This document shows, piece after piece, positions 17,209 to 25,772 of a stretch of 64,000 bases of DNA. Every line of letters begins with the position of its first letter. The first letter of the stretch is position 1. The stretch lies in contig DISJ01000008.1 in NCBI GenBank assembly GCA_002421605.1, positions 156,506-220,505 on the forward strand, read 5' to 3'. Source of the stretch: Rhodobacteraceae bacterium UBA6213. GTDB taxonomy: Bacteria > Pseudomonadota > Alphaproteobacteria > Rhodobacterales > Rhodobacteraceae. The position numbers and the translations under genes are program-made. Under the pieces are notes generated by a model. The model saw only the letters and a list, made by a program, of their open reading frames with translations. It was not told the origin of the DNA and ran no database searches.

Positions 17209-17987
17209 GACTTGCGCCTGATCGAAAGGGGGGCAAAGGTTTCGGACTGGCGCAGCTCGCACTGACCAGTGCGGGCAAGTTCTAGCACCGCAGCAAATGT
17301 GGCGGCAGTTGCCGAGCGGCGGCGGGCGGCATCGCCCGACCAGCCATCGGGCAGAAAGCTTGCCAGATCTGTCCACTCGCCGGCAAAACCGATCATGCCG
17401 CGCAACCGGTCCAGCGCCTGCTCCATGGTCCAGATATCTTGGCGGTTGAAGGCAAAGGGGCGAAACTCGTCGCGTGTGCGTATGCGCGCATAGGCTTGCA
17501 TCAAATCAAGCAGCGTCGCGGTATATTGCACCCGACGCAAAAGCGTGGGTGTTTCCACCTCGCCGCGCGCAAAGAAATCTTGCCCCAGCCGCGCACGCGC
17601 CATCAGCCGCGCCGCTGCCTCGCGCATCGCCGCCAACCGCTCTAGCTGAAACGCCAGATGCGCCGCCATGTCTTCGGCGCTTGGCCCGGCATCGGTGGGA
17701 TCAGGTGGCAGCAGCAGACGCGACTTGAGAAAAGCAAGCCACGCCGCCATCACCAGATAATCCGCTGCAAGTTCAAGCCGCAGCGCCTTGGCCCTATCAA
17801 CAAAGGCCAGATACTGCTCGGCCAGCGCCAGCACCGAAATTCGGCGCAGATCAACCCGCTGGCTGCGCGACAACGCCAGCAAAAGATCAAGCGGCCCCTC
17901 AAAGCCATCGACATCGACAATCAGCGCCTCGGCAGCAAGCCGGTCGGCAACGCTGGTAGTATCGGGCTCGAAGGTGGCATCATGCAT
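17205..17987 (-). CDS. scpA: Segregation and condensation protein A (kleisin)
   Basis: 260 residues. The N-terminal helix that contacts the SMC neck is seen as VDGFEGPLDLLLALSRSQRVDLRRISVLALAEQYL, followed by AADYLVMAAWLAFLKSRLLLP. The C-terminal winged helix begins near TAATFAAVLELARTGQCEL. The start at 17987 (MHDATFEPDTTS) overlaps nagZ by 8 bp. Confidence 0.93.
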   Translation of the reverse strand: MHDATFEPDTTSVADRLAAEALIVDVDGFEGPLDLLLALSRSQRVDLRRISVLALAEQYLAFVDRAKALRLELAADYLVMAAWLAFLKSRLLLPPDPTDAGPSAEDMAAHLAFQLERLAAMREAAARLMARARLGQDFFARGEVETPTLLRRVQYTATLLDLMQAYARIRTRDEFRPFAFNRQDIWTMEQALDRLRGMIGFAGEWTDLASFLPDGWSGDAARRRSATAATFAAVLELARTGQCELRQSETFAPLSIRRKS

Positions 17988-18981
17988 CGGGCGGGCCTTG
18001 CAACAATGCCTCAAGTTCGGCCGCAAGCGCGCGGCTGTCAATGGCATCGGGGGGCGCACGGCGCGCAAGCGCCGCTTCGGCGCGCGCGCTGGCCTCGGGC
18101 GAAAGCGTCCCCGTGGCGGCAACCACATCGGCCATCTCAGGCAATTTGCCGTTGCAATGCAGCACCGCATCGCAGCCCGCAGCGATTGCCCCACCCGCCC
18201 GCGCGCCGATCGTGCCGGAAAGCGCCTGCATCGAAATATCGTCGCTGATCAGCATCCCTTGAAAGCCGATATCGGCCCGGATCAACCCTATGATGGTGGG
18301 CGAAAGCGTGGCGGGCAGCGCATCAAGCGCGGGGTAGCGTACATGGGCGCTCATCGCCAGCGGCAGCCCGGCAAGGGCGCGAAACGGTGCAAAGTCTTCG
18401 CCCGAAAGCGTTGCGCCATCCGCCGCTACCTCGGGCAGCGCCAGATGACTGTCGGCCTCAGCACGGCCGTGGCCGGGCAGATGCTTGATTACCGGCAGCA
18501 CGCCCCCCGCCAAAAGCCCCTCGGCAGCGGCGCGCGTATTGACGGCTACCTCGCCCGCCGTAACCCCCAGGCACCGTGGCCGCAGGAACGGGTGCGTACG
18601 CGGCCACGCGATGTCGGCTGTGGGCGCGCAGTTCACATCAATCCCCAAAGCCGCCAGCTCCGCCGCAATCAGACGATAGCGCAGCCAGAAACTGCGCGGT
18701 GCCGCCGCCCCGGCGCGGGCCGCCTGTTCCAGCGGGTCGAGCCATTCGCGCCAATGCGGCGGGCGCAGCCGCACAACGCGCCCACCTTCCTGATCGATCA
18801 GCACCGGCGCCATGCGCCCGACCGAGGCGCGCAAGTCGGCCACCAGCCGCGCCAATTGCCACGGGTCTTCGACATTGCGCGTGAAAAGAATGAACCCCCA
18901 AGGGTCAGCCGCGCGAAAGAACGTAGCCTCGTCCGCCCCAAGCCGTGGCCCGGCGCAGCCAAGAATTGCGGCGGCGGGCAT
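17980..18981 (-). CDS. nagZ: Beta-N-acetylhexosaminidase (GH3, muropeptide recycling)
   Basis: 333 residues. GH3 features: PVLIDQEGGRVVRLRPP, catalytic loop KHLPGHGRAEADSH (the His/Asp pair), and the nucleophile motif SDDISMQAL. NagZ removes GlcNAc from anhydro-muropeptides in the cytoplasm. Adjacent to scpA and a SPOR protein; nagZ-scpA-scpB is frequent in alphaproteobacteria. Confidence 0.93.
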   Translation of the reverse strand: MPAAAILGCAGPRLGADEATFFRAADPWGFILFTRNVEDPWQLARLVADLRASVGRMAPVLIDQEGGRVVRLRPPHWREWLDPLEQAARAGAAAPRSFWLRYRLIAAELAALGIDVNCAPTADIAWPRTHPFLRPRCLGVTAGEVAVNTRAAAEGLLAGGVLPVIKHLPGHGRAEADSHLALPEVAADGATLSGEDFAPFRALAGLPLAMSAHVRYPALDALPATLSPTIIGLIRADIGFQGMLISDDISMQALSGTIGARAGGAIAAGCDAVLHCNGKLPEMADVVAATGTLSPEASARAEAALARRAPPDAIDSRALAAELEALLQGPPDA

Positions 18982-19991
18982 CAGAATACCTGCGCAGGAA
19001 TACAGTTGGTTTGCTCGGCATCAAGGGCGGCACAGAACTGGCGTGCTTCGTCGGCATCGTTAAAGCCCGCAACGCGCAGGCGGTAAAACACCCGCCCGCC
19101 GCTGGCTGCTTCTTGTATCACGCGCTGCTTGCCCGCCATCAGTGCCTCAAACCGCGCTGCGACCTTGTCCCATTCGCTGCGCGCCTGCTCGGGCGTCGGA
19201 AAAGCGCCAAGCTGCACCAGCCGCATTCCAGTCACCAAGGCCTCGGGCGCAAGGTCAAGCACAACAGGTTCAATGTTTGCCCGCGCAGGGCGCGCCAGCG
19301 GGCGGGGCGAGCGCACCACGCCAGGCACCGAGGCAGGCACCAGATCGGCGCGCACGCTGGCAGCAACCTTGCCGCCTTGCTGCACCGGAACGGCATGGGC
19401 CACGGGTGTCAGCGTCGCCTCGTAGGCCATCGCTTCGGCCAGCGCGAGCGTCAGCGCGTCGGTCTCGCCGCCAAGCGCCTCGGGCTCGGCATGAGCCTGC
19501 GCGATCGGGGCCGCCGCCAGATCAAAATGCGGTTCGGGAAAGGGCGCCGTGGTGGCAGGTGTTGCAGCGGGCAGGACCGGCTCGACGGGCAAGGCGACTT
19601 CGGGTAGCGGCGCCAACGCCGCCATTGGCGCATCGTCCGCGTCAAGCTCGATCGGGCGCGGCGCAAGCACCACCGTATCGGGCGCGGATGGCGCAGTGCC
19701 ACCGGCGGCCACAGCGGTGACCGACAGACCAACATGGCGCGCAAGCTCGCCGCCCGGATCCGCCGGCGCGATCCGGGCCGGGCCGTCAAGGGCGCGCACA
19801 ACCGGCACACCAGCCACATCGCGCACCGCAAGGCGATAGCCCCAGACCGCAAGCCCCAGCATCAGCGCAAGCGACACCAAAACCGCAGCTGCGTTGAAAA
19901 GCCCGGACACCCGCACAGCGCCGGGCTGCGCCTCAGACGCAGTTGCGCCAAAGCCCGCAGCGCCGCTATTGCGGAGGGGAATGCTCGCCAT
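18981..19991 (-). CDS. SPOR-domain membrane protein
   Basis: 336 residues. One transmembrane segment (about 30-52, FNAAAVLVSLALMLGLAVWG), a long Pro/Ala-rich periplasmic linker, and a C-terminal SPOR domain of about 75 residues starting at GMRLVQLGAFPTPEQARSEW and ending YRLRVAGFNDADEARQFCAAL. SPOR domains bind denuded septal peptidoglycan, so a role at the division site is likely. It shares one base with nagZ. Two Cys residues in the last 20 positions could form a disulfide. Confidence 0.88.
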   Translation of the reverse strand: MASIPLRNSGAAGFGATASEAQPGAVRVSGLFNAAAVLVSLALMLGLAVWGYRLAVRDVAGVPVVRALDGPARIAPADPGGELARHVGLSVTAVAAGGTAPSAPDTVVLAPRPIELDADDAPMAALAPLPEVALPVEPVLPAATPATTAPFPEPHFDLAAAPIAQAHAEPEALGGETDALTLALAEAMAYEATLTPVAHAVPVQQGGKVAASVRADLVPASVPGVVRSPRPLARPARANIEPVVLDLAPEALVTGMRLVQLGAFPTPEQARSEWDKVAARFEALMAGKQRVIQEAASGGRVFYRLRVAGFNDADEARQFCAALDAEQTNCIPAQVF

Positions 19992-20077
19992 GCCTGCCTC
20001 GCTGCCGGTTTTCCGGCTTGCTCTTATGTGCCGGGGTCACCGGCCTGCCTCAAACGCCGCCGCCTAGGCGCGCCATA

Positions 20078-21820
20078 TCAGCGCATCTCTTCGGCAGGAG
20101 TTACACCAAGAATAGCAAGACCTGTGGAAATAACAACGCCCGCGGCCCGTGCTAGGGCGATTTTCGCCTGCGATGTGGCAGCATCAGCTTGCAAAAAGCG
20201 CAAGCCCGGCTCGTCATTGCCACGATTCCAGAGACTGTGCAGGTCCGAGGCCAGATCGTAGAGGTAAAAGGCGATGCGGTGCGGCTCTTGCCCTTTGGCA
20301 GCAATCTCGACCAACCGCGGCCATTCGGCGATGCGCTTGGCTAACGCCAGTTCGGAATCGTGACCAAGCCCCGAAAGATCGACCCCCGCCAATGCGGCGT
20401 CTGAAACGTCAATGCCCGCCTCGCCAGCCTTGCGCAGTACTGAACACACCCGCGCATGCGCATACTGCACATAAAAAACCGGGTTGTCCTTGGACTGCTC
20501 CAGAACCTTGGCAAAATCGAAGTCCAGCGGCGCGTCGTTCTTGCGGGTCAGCATCACGAAACGGGTGACATCAGCCCCCGCTTGCTCGACCACATCGCGC
20601 AGTGTCACAAAGGTGCCCGCGCGCTTGCTCATCTTGAACGGCTCGCCGTTCTTCCACAGCTTCACCAACTGGATCAGCTTGACATCCAGCGGCACGCGCC
20701 CGCCCGAAAGAGCTGAAACCGCCGCCTTCATGCGCTTGACGTATCCGCCGTGGTCAGCCCCGAGCACGTCGATCAACTGATCGAACCCGCGCTCGATCTT
20801 GTCGAAGTGATAGGCGATGTCGGGTGCAAAATAGGTCCAGCTACCGTCCGATTTCTGAACCGGGCGGTCCTGATCGTCGCCATGATCGGTCGAACGAAAC
20901 AGCGTCTGAACACGAGGTTCCCAATCTTCCGGGGTCTTGCCCTTGGGCGGTTCAAGTGTGCCTTCGTAAATTAACCCCTGGGCGCGCAACTTGGCGATCG
21001 CCGCCTCGATCTTGCCGGTACCGTAAAGCGCCTTTTCCGACGAGAACACGTCCATATGCACGTTGAGAAGCGCCAGATCGGCACGGATCATCTCCATCAT
21101 CGCTTCGGTAGAGAACGTGCGCAAATCGGCAAGCCAGACCGACTCGGGCTGATTGAGTAGGCTTGCGCCATACTTCGCCTTCAGCGCCTCTCCAACCGGA
21201 ATGAGGTAATCCCCGGGGTAAAGCCCCTCGCGAATTTCCGGCGAAAGCCCGTTGGCCTCGCGGTAACGCTCAAAGGCGGAACGCGCCAGCACATCAACCT
21301 GCGCGCCGCCATCGTTGATGTAATACTCGCGTGTGACCGCGTAACCCGCAAAATCCAAAAGCGCCGCCAGCGCGTCGCCAAAAACCGCACCGCGCACATG
21401 GCCCACATGCATTGGCCCTGTCGGGTTAGCAGAAACAAACTCGACGTTGACCCGCGCCCCCTGCCCGCCTTGAGAGCGGCCAAAGTCGCCTCCATCTGCC
21501 AGCGCCGACTTGACCACACCCCGCCAGACCTCGTGCGCCAGGCGCAGGTTCAAGAACCCCGGCCCCGCCACTTCTGCCAGCAGAATGCGCTCATCGTGGC
21601 GCAACCTTGCAGCTAATTCGTCGGCCAATGCTCGCGGGTTGACCCCAGCGGGCTTGGCCAGCACCATCGCCGCATTGGTCGCCATATCGCCATGTGCTGC
21701 ATCGCGCGGCGGCTCAACTGCCACCGCCTCGAACGTCAACCCCAAAGGCAAGGCGCCCGCCGCCTGCATCTCTTCCAGCGCGCCGACAACAGCGGCGCGG
21801 ATATCGGCAAAAACGTTCAT
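20078..21820 (-). CDS. argS: Arginyl-tRNA synthetase
   Basis: 580 residues. Class I features: VEFVSANPTGPMHVGHVRGA (HVGH is the HIGH motif), FKMSKRAGTFVTLRDVVEQ (KMSK), and the C-terminal anticodon helix bundle. Upstream (21821-21992) is the palindromic repeat and then the Mu-type element, so the promoter lies within about 170 bp of the insertion. Confidence 0.97.
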   Translation of the reverse strand: MNVFADIRAAVVGALEEMQAAGALPLGLTFEAVAVEPPRDAAHGDMATNAAMVLAKPAGVNPRALADELAARLRHDERILLAEVAGPGFLNLRLAHEVWRGVVKSALADGGDFGRSQGGQGARVNVEFVSANPTGPMHVGHVRGAVFGDALAALLDFAGYAVTREYYINDGGAQVDVLARSAFERYREANGLSPEIREGLYPGDYLIPVGEALKAKYGASLLNQPESVWLADLRTFSTEAMMEMIRADLALLNVHMDVFSSEKALYGTGKIEAAIAKLRAQGLIYEGTLEPPKGKTPEDWEPRVQTLFRSTDHGDDQDRPVQKSDGSWTYFAPDIAYHFDKIERGFDQLIDVLGADHGGYVKRMKAAVSALSGGRVPLDVKLIQLVKLWKNGEPFKMSKRAGTFVTLRDVVEQAGADVTRFVMLTRKNDAPLDFDFAKVLEQSKDNPVFYVQYAHARVCSVLRKAGEAGIDVSDAALAGVDLSGLGHDSELALAKRIAEWPRLVEIAAKGQEPHRIAFYLYDLASDLHSLWNRGNDEPGLRFLQADAATSQAKIALARAAGVVISTGLAILGVTPAEEMR

Positions 21821-21894
21821 GCCCGTCCCCTTCGTTGGCCACGGTCCTGCCAGAGCGCTCGCGCGGCGTCAATGCCAGCGCGCATTGGCACGTA

Positions 21895-21974
21895 CCGGGG
21901 GCCAGCCCCCGGACCCCCGGGATATTTGAACTGAAGCATTGAGCGCGTTCTGCTTCGGTAAAAATATCCCGGGG
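21895..21974. repeat. Palindromic intergenic repeat, copy 1
   Basis: A short hairpin CCGGGGGC/GCCCCCGG is followed by a long inverted repeat with perfect 13-bp arms: CCCCGGGATATTT (21915-21927) and AAATATCCCGGGG (21962-21974), enclosing GAAGCA...TGCTTC (21933-21938, 21951-21956). Copy 2 is at 57289-57366. The order hairpin, GGGATATTT, ACTGAAGCAT, TGCTTC, AAATATCCC is the same in both. It may form RNA hairpins or be a REP-like mobile repeat. In this copy it is followed by another hairpin, GCGGGGC-AGC-GCCCCGC (21976-21992), at whose edge the Mu element inserted. Confidence 0.75.
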
Positions 21975-21987
21975 TGCGGGGCAGCGC

Positions 21988-21992
21988 CCCGC
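21988..21992. repeat. Target-site duplication CCCGC, left copy
   Basis: Direct repeat flanking the Mu-type element, directly before its 5' TG. The identical pentamer follows the 3' CA at 30481-30485. Five bp is the duplication length made by phage Mu transposition. Confidence 0.8.
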
Positions 21993-21998
21993 TGGCGC

Positions 21999-22081
21999 GT
22001 CTCAAAAGGTTTGATCTTGGCGGTTTTTGAAGCCGTTGTAAATCAATGGGTTGCGGGCTGGTTGTCTCAAAGGGTTTGGAC
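21999..22081 (+). other. Left-end transposase-binding sites L1 and L2 with an IHF site between
   Basis: L1 (21999-22016) GTCTCAAAAGGTTTGATC and L2 (22064-22081) GTCTCAAAGGGTTTGGAC are direct repeats, 15/18 identical, pointing inward. Between them 22041-22053 reads AATCAATGGGTTG, an exact match to the IHF consensus WATCAANNNNTTR. Layout resembles the Mu left end, in which DNA bending between sites helps assemble the transpososome. Confidence 0.75.
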
Positions 22082-22153
22082 GATTTTGCGGTTTTCACGG
22101 TCAGCGGCGAACTGTGACAAGAAAAAATGTCAACAAAATCAATGGTCGAATCT

Positions 22154-22185
22154 GTTGGGTGTGGGCAGTTTTGCCCACACCCAAC
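22154..22185 (-). terminator. Perfect 14-bp hairpin after the repressor gene
   Basis: Arms GTTGGGTGTGGGCA (22154-22167) and TGCCCACACCCAAC (22172-22185), loop GTTT, ending 3 bp from the repressor stop. No U-run follows on the minus strand. It would stop or shield transcripts crossing the left end in either direction. Confidence 0.6.
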
Positions 22186-22188
22186 ACC

Positions 22189-22716
22189 TTATTGAGACTG
22201 CTTTTCACCGAACGAGGTGATGCGCTCCGTCCTGTCGCGCATCAGTTCCAGAAGCCGCTCTTTCCTCGCCTCAAGCCACGTAAGAAGCTCTTCCATGGTC
22301 ACGCCAGCGGCCAGCAATTCGCGTGCTCTTTCGCCTGAGCGGGCACCTATCTCGGCTGCCCATACCTCTAGGGAAAGTCCGAGTATCAGCTCACCCTCGA
22401 TCAGCTGCTGGCCAGCGGCATGGTGATGTAAGAAGGCTTCCAATACACGGATAGCCTCAAGGTAAGCCGCCTTATCGGCTATAAGCACGGTTCGCTCGCC
22501 TGGTTGGCCAGCGCCAAAGACCAGCCAGTCAAGCGAAACGCCTAGGCCAGTCGCCAGCGAACAGAGAGCATCGAAGCCGGGAAGGCTTGCACCGTTGCGC
22601 AGCAGGTATTTGTCCAGTGTGCGCTTGGGAATCCCTGTCCGTTCCGCCATGTCGGCGACGGTCCAGTTATTGCGCGACTGAAGTTCGCGAAGGCGAAGAG
22701 GTAGTTGCCCGATCAT
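22189..22716 (-). CDS. Mu-type repressor with XRE helix-turn-helix
   Basis: About 175 residues. N-terminal HTH of XRE type: LRELQSRNNWTVADMAERTGIPKRTLDKYLLRNGASLPGF, then LGVSLDWLVFG. The second half is predicted helical (AAYLEAIRVLEAFLHHH, then ELLTWLEARKERLLELMRDRTER), suitable for oligomerisation. Its position, divergent from ner-A-B at the left end, is that of the Mu c repressor. Start uncertain: 22716 has AAGGGA 4 nt upstream; in-frame ATGs also occur at 22731 and 22758, inside the operator region. Confidence 0.85.
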   Translation of the reverse strand: MIGQLPLRLRELQSRNNWTVADMAERTGIPKRTLDKYLLRNGASLPGFDALCSLATGLGVSLDWLVFGAGQPGERTVLIADKAAYLEAIRVLEAFLHHHAAGQQLIEGELILGLSLEVWAAEIGARSGERARELLAAGVTMEELLTWLEARKERLLELMRDRTERITSFGEKQSQ

Positions 22717-22724
22717 AATGTCCC

Positions 22725-22759
22725 TTGTCATTGCCCATATTTGGGGTATTGTGCCCAAA
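22725..22759 (+). promoter_or_regulatory. Early promoter and operator of the Mu-type element
   Basis: Rightward promoter TTGTCA (22725-22730), 16-nt spacer, TATTGT (22747-22752). Over and just past it lie alternating half-sites: TGCCCA at 22732, TGGGGT at 22742, TGCCCA at 22752; the last lies in the perfect inverted repeat TTTGGG...CCCAAA (22740-22745, 22754-22759). This is the expected place for repressor and Ner to compete, and binding here would also block repressor transcription. Confidence 0.6.
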
Positions 22760-22778
22760 GATGGAGTAACGATGTGCC

Positions 22779-22991
22779 ATGCAAAGCATACATGACTTAG
22801 GCGACGTGCGCCACAAGCTCAATTCAGTCCGTGCCGGGTTCGTCGCACAAGGAACGAGCCTGCACGCCTGGTGCAGGGAAAATGGGATCGACACCCCGAC
22901 AGCGCGCCGCGCGATCAATGGCCAATCGAAGGGTCCAAAGGCAGCCGCATTGGCGGAGCGGCTTTTACTTGCCGCAGGCGTGATAGAATGA
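22779..22991 (+). CDS. Small DNA-binding protein, Ner-like
   Basis: 70 residues: LGDVRHKLNSVRAGFVAQGTSLHAWCRENGIDTPTARRAI. The HTH-like segment (LHAWCRENGIDTPTARRAINGQ) and position between the repressor and transposase A match Mu Ner, a Cro-like repressor of early transcription. Its end overlaps the start of the transposase gene (ATGA). The call rests mainly on size, context and a plausible HTH. Confidence 0.75.
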   Translation: MQSIHDLGDVRHKLNSVRAGFVAQGTSLHAWCRENGIDTPTARRAINGQSKGPKAAALAERLLLAAGVIE

Positions 22992-24913
22992 TGGTGCCAG
23001 TTCGAAACCTGCTTGGCCTCGGCCAGATTCCCAATGATCGAACGGCGGCCTCACGTTGGCTAAAGCGGCAAGATATTCCTATTCAGCTGGCACGCTGCAA
23101 CGGCGGGCAGCGCGAGATTGTCCGCCTTTCCGACCTGCCAGACGAGGTGCAGCGCGCCTATACCGAGCGTGAGATCGAGCGGGCCGGGCTTGAGCCTGGT
23201 GAGTGGGATGCCGAGGCGCAGGAGCGTTTTCTGGACGCCACGCCTACAATGCGCTCGGCCGCGTTGCGGCGGGCCGAGATCGCGCGCTTCATGGTGGCGC
23301 GGCAGGAACACATGGGTCGCGACTCGCTTGCCAGGGCGGTGCGTGAGCGGTTCGGCTCGGTCGGCACCAGCGCGCATAGCCTACGCCGCATTCTCAAACA
23401 GATCGAAGGGGTTGCGCCGATCAACCATGCGCCTGCCTTGCTGCATGGCTATTCCCGCGAAGGTGGCAAGCGCGCGGCAATGTCGGCAGAGGCATGGGCC
23501 TTCTTCCTGACCACCTTGCGCGATGCCGGGCCGCAGTTTCCGCTTCGGCAGGCGTGGCGCGACGTGCGGGACGTGTCGCGCAAGATGGGCTGGGTCTGCC
23601 CTTCCTTCCCGACCGTGCATCGGCGGTGGAGCGCGCTCGATCCGGCGCAGAAGCTGGTGGCGCGGCATGGGCACGAGGCGGCGGCGAAGGCCCTTTCGAT
23701 GCCGATCATGCGCGACAAGACCACGCTCGGCGCGTTGCAACTGGTGTCGCTTGACGGCCGAACGCTCGATTTCTGGGTGGACTTCGGCGACGGCAAGGCG
23801 GCGCGGCCGGTGATGATTGCCCTGGTGGACGTGGCAACGAATTTCGTGCTCGGCTACGAGCTGGCGAAGACCGAAAACGCGGTCGCAACATCGCGCGTGA
23901 TCCGGCATGTCAGCCGCGATTTTGGCATCTTCGATCGCCTCTACACCGACAACGGCTCGGCCTTCTCCGGGCATCTGGTGGCGGGCGGCAATGTGCACAA
24001 GTGGCGGGGCAAGCGGAACGCCGCGCCGGGCGTGAAGCCGCTCGGGGTCTGCCAAATCCTCGGAATCGAAGTGACTTTCGCAATTCCGAAGAACGCGCAG
24101 GCCAAGATTGCCGAGCGCACATTCGCGACCCTCTCGCGGGTGATCGACGATCGCCCGGAGTTCGCCGGGGCGCATGCGGGACACGCGCCGGGGGCATCGC
24201 CGAACGCTTCGGTGCGCCCGGTGCCGCTGGCGACGGCCGAGGCAGTGATTGCGCGCGAGATTGCGCGGCACAACCGCGAGGCCGGGCGGACCAGCCAAGG
24301 GGCGCGCGGGCGCTCTTACGAGGCGCATTTCCGCGCGCTGCTGGCCGAGCGGACGCTGCGCAAACCGTCGAAGGAACAGCTCTACTATGCCGGGCTGATC
24401 TATTCGGCGGCAGCGGTCGATCGCGTCGGCCGGGTCACGATCGAAACATGGACCTACGGCGGCCCGGCAACACAGGCGCAGCTTCTGCCGTGGCACGGCA
24501 AGGGCCGCGTGCTGATCGGCCGCGACCCTGACGATTTCGAAGCTCCGGCCGTGGCCTTTGACGAGGCCGGGCGGCTGATCTGCAAGGGGATAGAACCGGT
24601 TAAGCCGGGCGTTTACAACAGTGTTGAAGGGGCGTCTGCAAGCGCGAAAAACCGCAAGGCGGCGCGCGTGGCAGTCACACAGGCCGAGACCGCCAACAGA
24701 TACCTGGAAACCGACGAAATGGCCGCAGCACTTGCTGCGCTGGGCCCTGTGGACGAAGCCGCTCCACCCGCTGCGGCCAAGGTTGTCGGGGCGCGCTTCG
24801 GCGGCCCGTTGCAACCGAAGCGCAAGGCCGCGCCGAAGAGCGCCTTGACCCCAGAATACCTGGAAATTCTCGATCGCGCCAACGGGGTCGATCTGTCCCG
24901 TTACGGCGTCTAG
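22988..24913 (+). CDS. Mu-type DDE transposase (MuA homologue)
   Basis: 641 residues (Mu A: 663). Parts: N-terminal Mu-type DNA-binding region (LGLGQIPNDRTAASRWLKRQDIP), central RNase H-like catalytic domain, C-terminal region that would contact MuB. The DDE triad is readable: D256 in SLDGRTLDFW, D321 in YTDNGSAF and E376 in AKIAERTF, with spacings of 65 and 55 close to those of Mu (67 and 56). The enzyme would cut at the TG/CA termini and join ends to target. An ATG at 22991 is an alternative start. Confidence 0.95.
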   Translation: MMVPVRNLLGLGQIPNDRTAASRWLKRQDIPIQLARCNGGQREIVRLSDLPDEVQRAYTEREIERAGLEPGEWDAEAQERFLDATPTMRSAALRRAEIARFMVARQEHMGRDSLARAVRERFGSVGTSAHSLRRILKQIEGVAPINHAPALLHGYSREGGKRAAMSAEAWAFFLTTLRDAGPQFPLRQAWRDVRDVSRKMGWVCPSFPTVHRRWSALDPAQKLVARHGHEAAAKALSMPIMRDKTTLGALQLVSLDGRTLDFWVDFGDGKAARPVMIALVDVATNFVLGYELAKTENAVATSRVIRHVSRDFGIFDRLYTDNGSAFSGHLVAGGNVHKWRGKRNAAPGVKPLGVCQILGIEVTFAIPKNAQAKIAERTFATLSRVIDDRPEFAGAHAGHAPGASPNASVRPVPLATAEAVIAREIARHNREAGRTSQGARGRSYEAHFRALLAERTLRKPSKEQLYYAGLIYSAAAVDRVGRVTIETWTYGGPATQAQLLPWHGKGRVLIGRDPDDFEAPAVAFDEAGRLICKGIEPVKPGVYNSVEGASASAKNRKAARVAVTQAETANRYLETDEMAAALAALGPVDEAAPPAAAKVVGARFGGPLQPKRKAAPKSALTPEYLEILDRANGVDLSRYGV

Positions 24914-24989
24914 GCGGCCCGGCGTGTGTTTACGGCACCCACCGGGCCATTCATCGCGAGCCAGGCTCGCATCCTGAACGGAGGCCACA

Positions 24990-25772
24990 ATGGCAGAAGT
25001 GTTGAAGTTCGACAAGAAGCCCGAAGCACCGCCGGTGCTTGGCGGCTATGTATCGACTCCCACCGCGCAGAATATCCTGCGCTCGCTTGATCTGGTGAGC
25101 TCGCAGGCGGGCGGGGCAATCACGCTGGTCGCGGCGGCGCCGGGTGTCGGCAAGACCGAGGCGCTGCGCTTTTTCAGGCACAAGCGACAGAATGCGCTGA
25201 TGTTCACCGCCGTTGACGGCGAGGGCGGCACCTGGGGCGTGGCCTGCCAGCTGATGCAGCTGCTTGACCTGGGCGTGCCGAACGGGCGCAACCTGATGAC
25301 AGAGCGGCAGCGGATCGGTGCGGCGATCGGGGTTGACGGCCTCGTGCTGGTGGACGAGGCGCAGTATATCGCCCGCCGCAACACGCGCGGCGCGGATGAC
25401 TGGTCGGCTTTCGACTGGCTGCGCGCCATGTCCGAAGAAGGGTGCTTTTCCATAGCCTTCGTCGGTGATTTGTCGCTGCTGGAACTGGCGGACAAGCGGC
25501 CCGGCCTGTGGCGGCGCGCCGGGGAAGGGCGGCGGCTTGTTCTGCGCAGCATCGAGCGGGGCGACGTGGTGGCCTTGGCGGCCAGTTTCGGCGTGTCCGA
25601 TGCTGCATCGGTCGAAGCCCTGTATCAGATTGCACGGCGCGAGGGCGGGCTCGGCTATGTCGGCAGGATTGCCGCGCGCGCGCGCCAGGCGGCAGGCAAT
25701 GGCCGGGTCGAAGGCGCGCACGTGCTGGCGGTGATCGAATACCTCAACCTCAATCGCCTGGGGGCCAAGTGA
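24990..25772 (+). CDS. AAA+ target-DNA activator (MuB homologue)
   Basis: 260 residues (Mu B: 312). Walker A APGVGKT at residues 50-56 and Walker B LVLVDE at 118-123; a sensor-like segment SIAFVGDLSLLE follows. Family members coat target DNA, stimulate the transposase and give target immunity. It is shorter at the N-terminus than Mu B and shows no clear N-terminal HTH. It lies 76 bp after the transposase, and its stop shares one base with the next start. Confidence 0.92.
   Translation: MAEVLKFDKKPEAPPVLGGYVSTPTAQNILRSLDLVSSQAGGAITLVAAAPGVGKTEALRFFRHKRQNALMFTAVDGEGGTWGVACQLMQLLDLGVPNGRNLMTERQRIGAAIGVDGLVLVDEAQYIARRNTRGADDWSAFDWLRAMSEEGCFSIAFVGDLSLLELADKRPGLWRRAGEGRRLVLRSIERGDVVALAASFGVSDAASVEALYQIARREGGLGYVGRIAARARQAAGNGRVEGAHVLAVIEYLNLNRLGAK

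Noticed and set aside
23381..25015. A 544-codon open frame on the minus strand antisense to the transposase.
   Set aside because: Shadow frame of high-GC coding DNA; the transposase on the plus strand has recognised motifs and the antisense product matches nothing.
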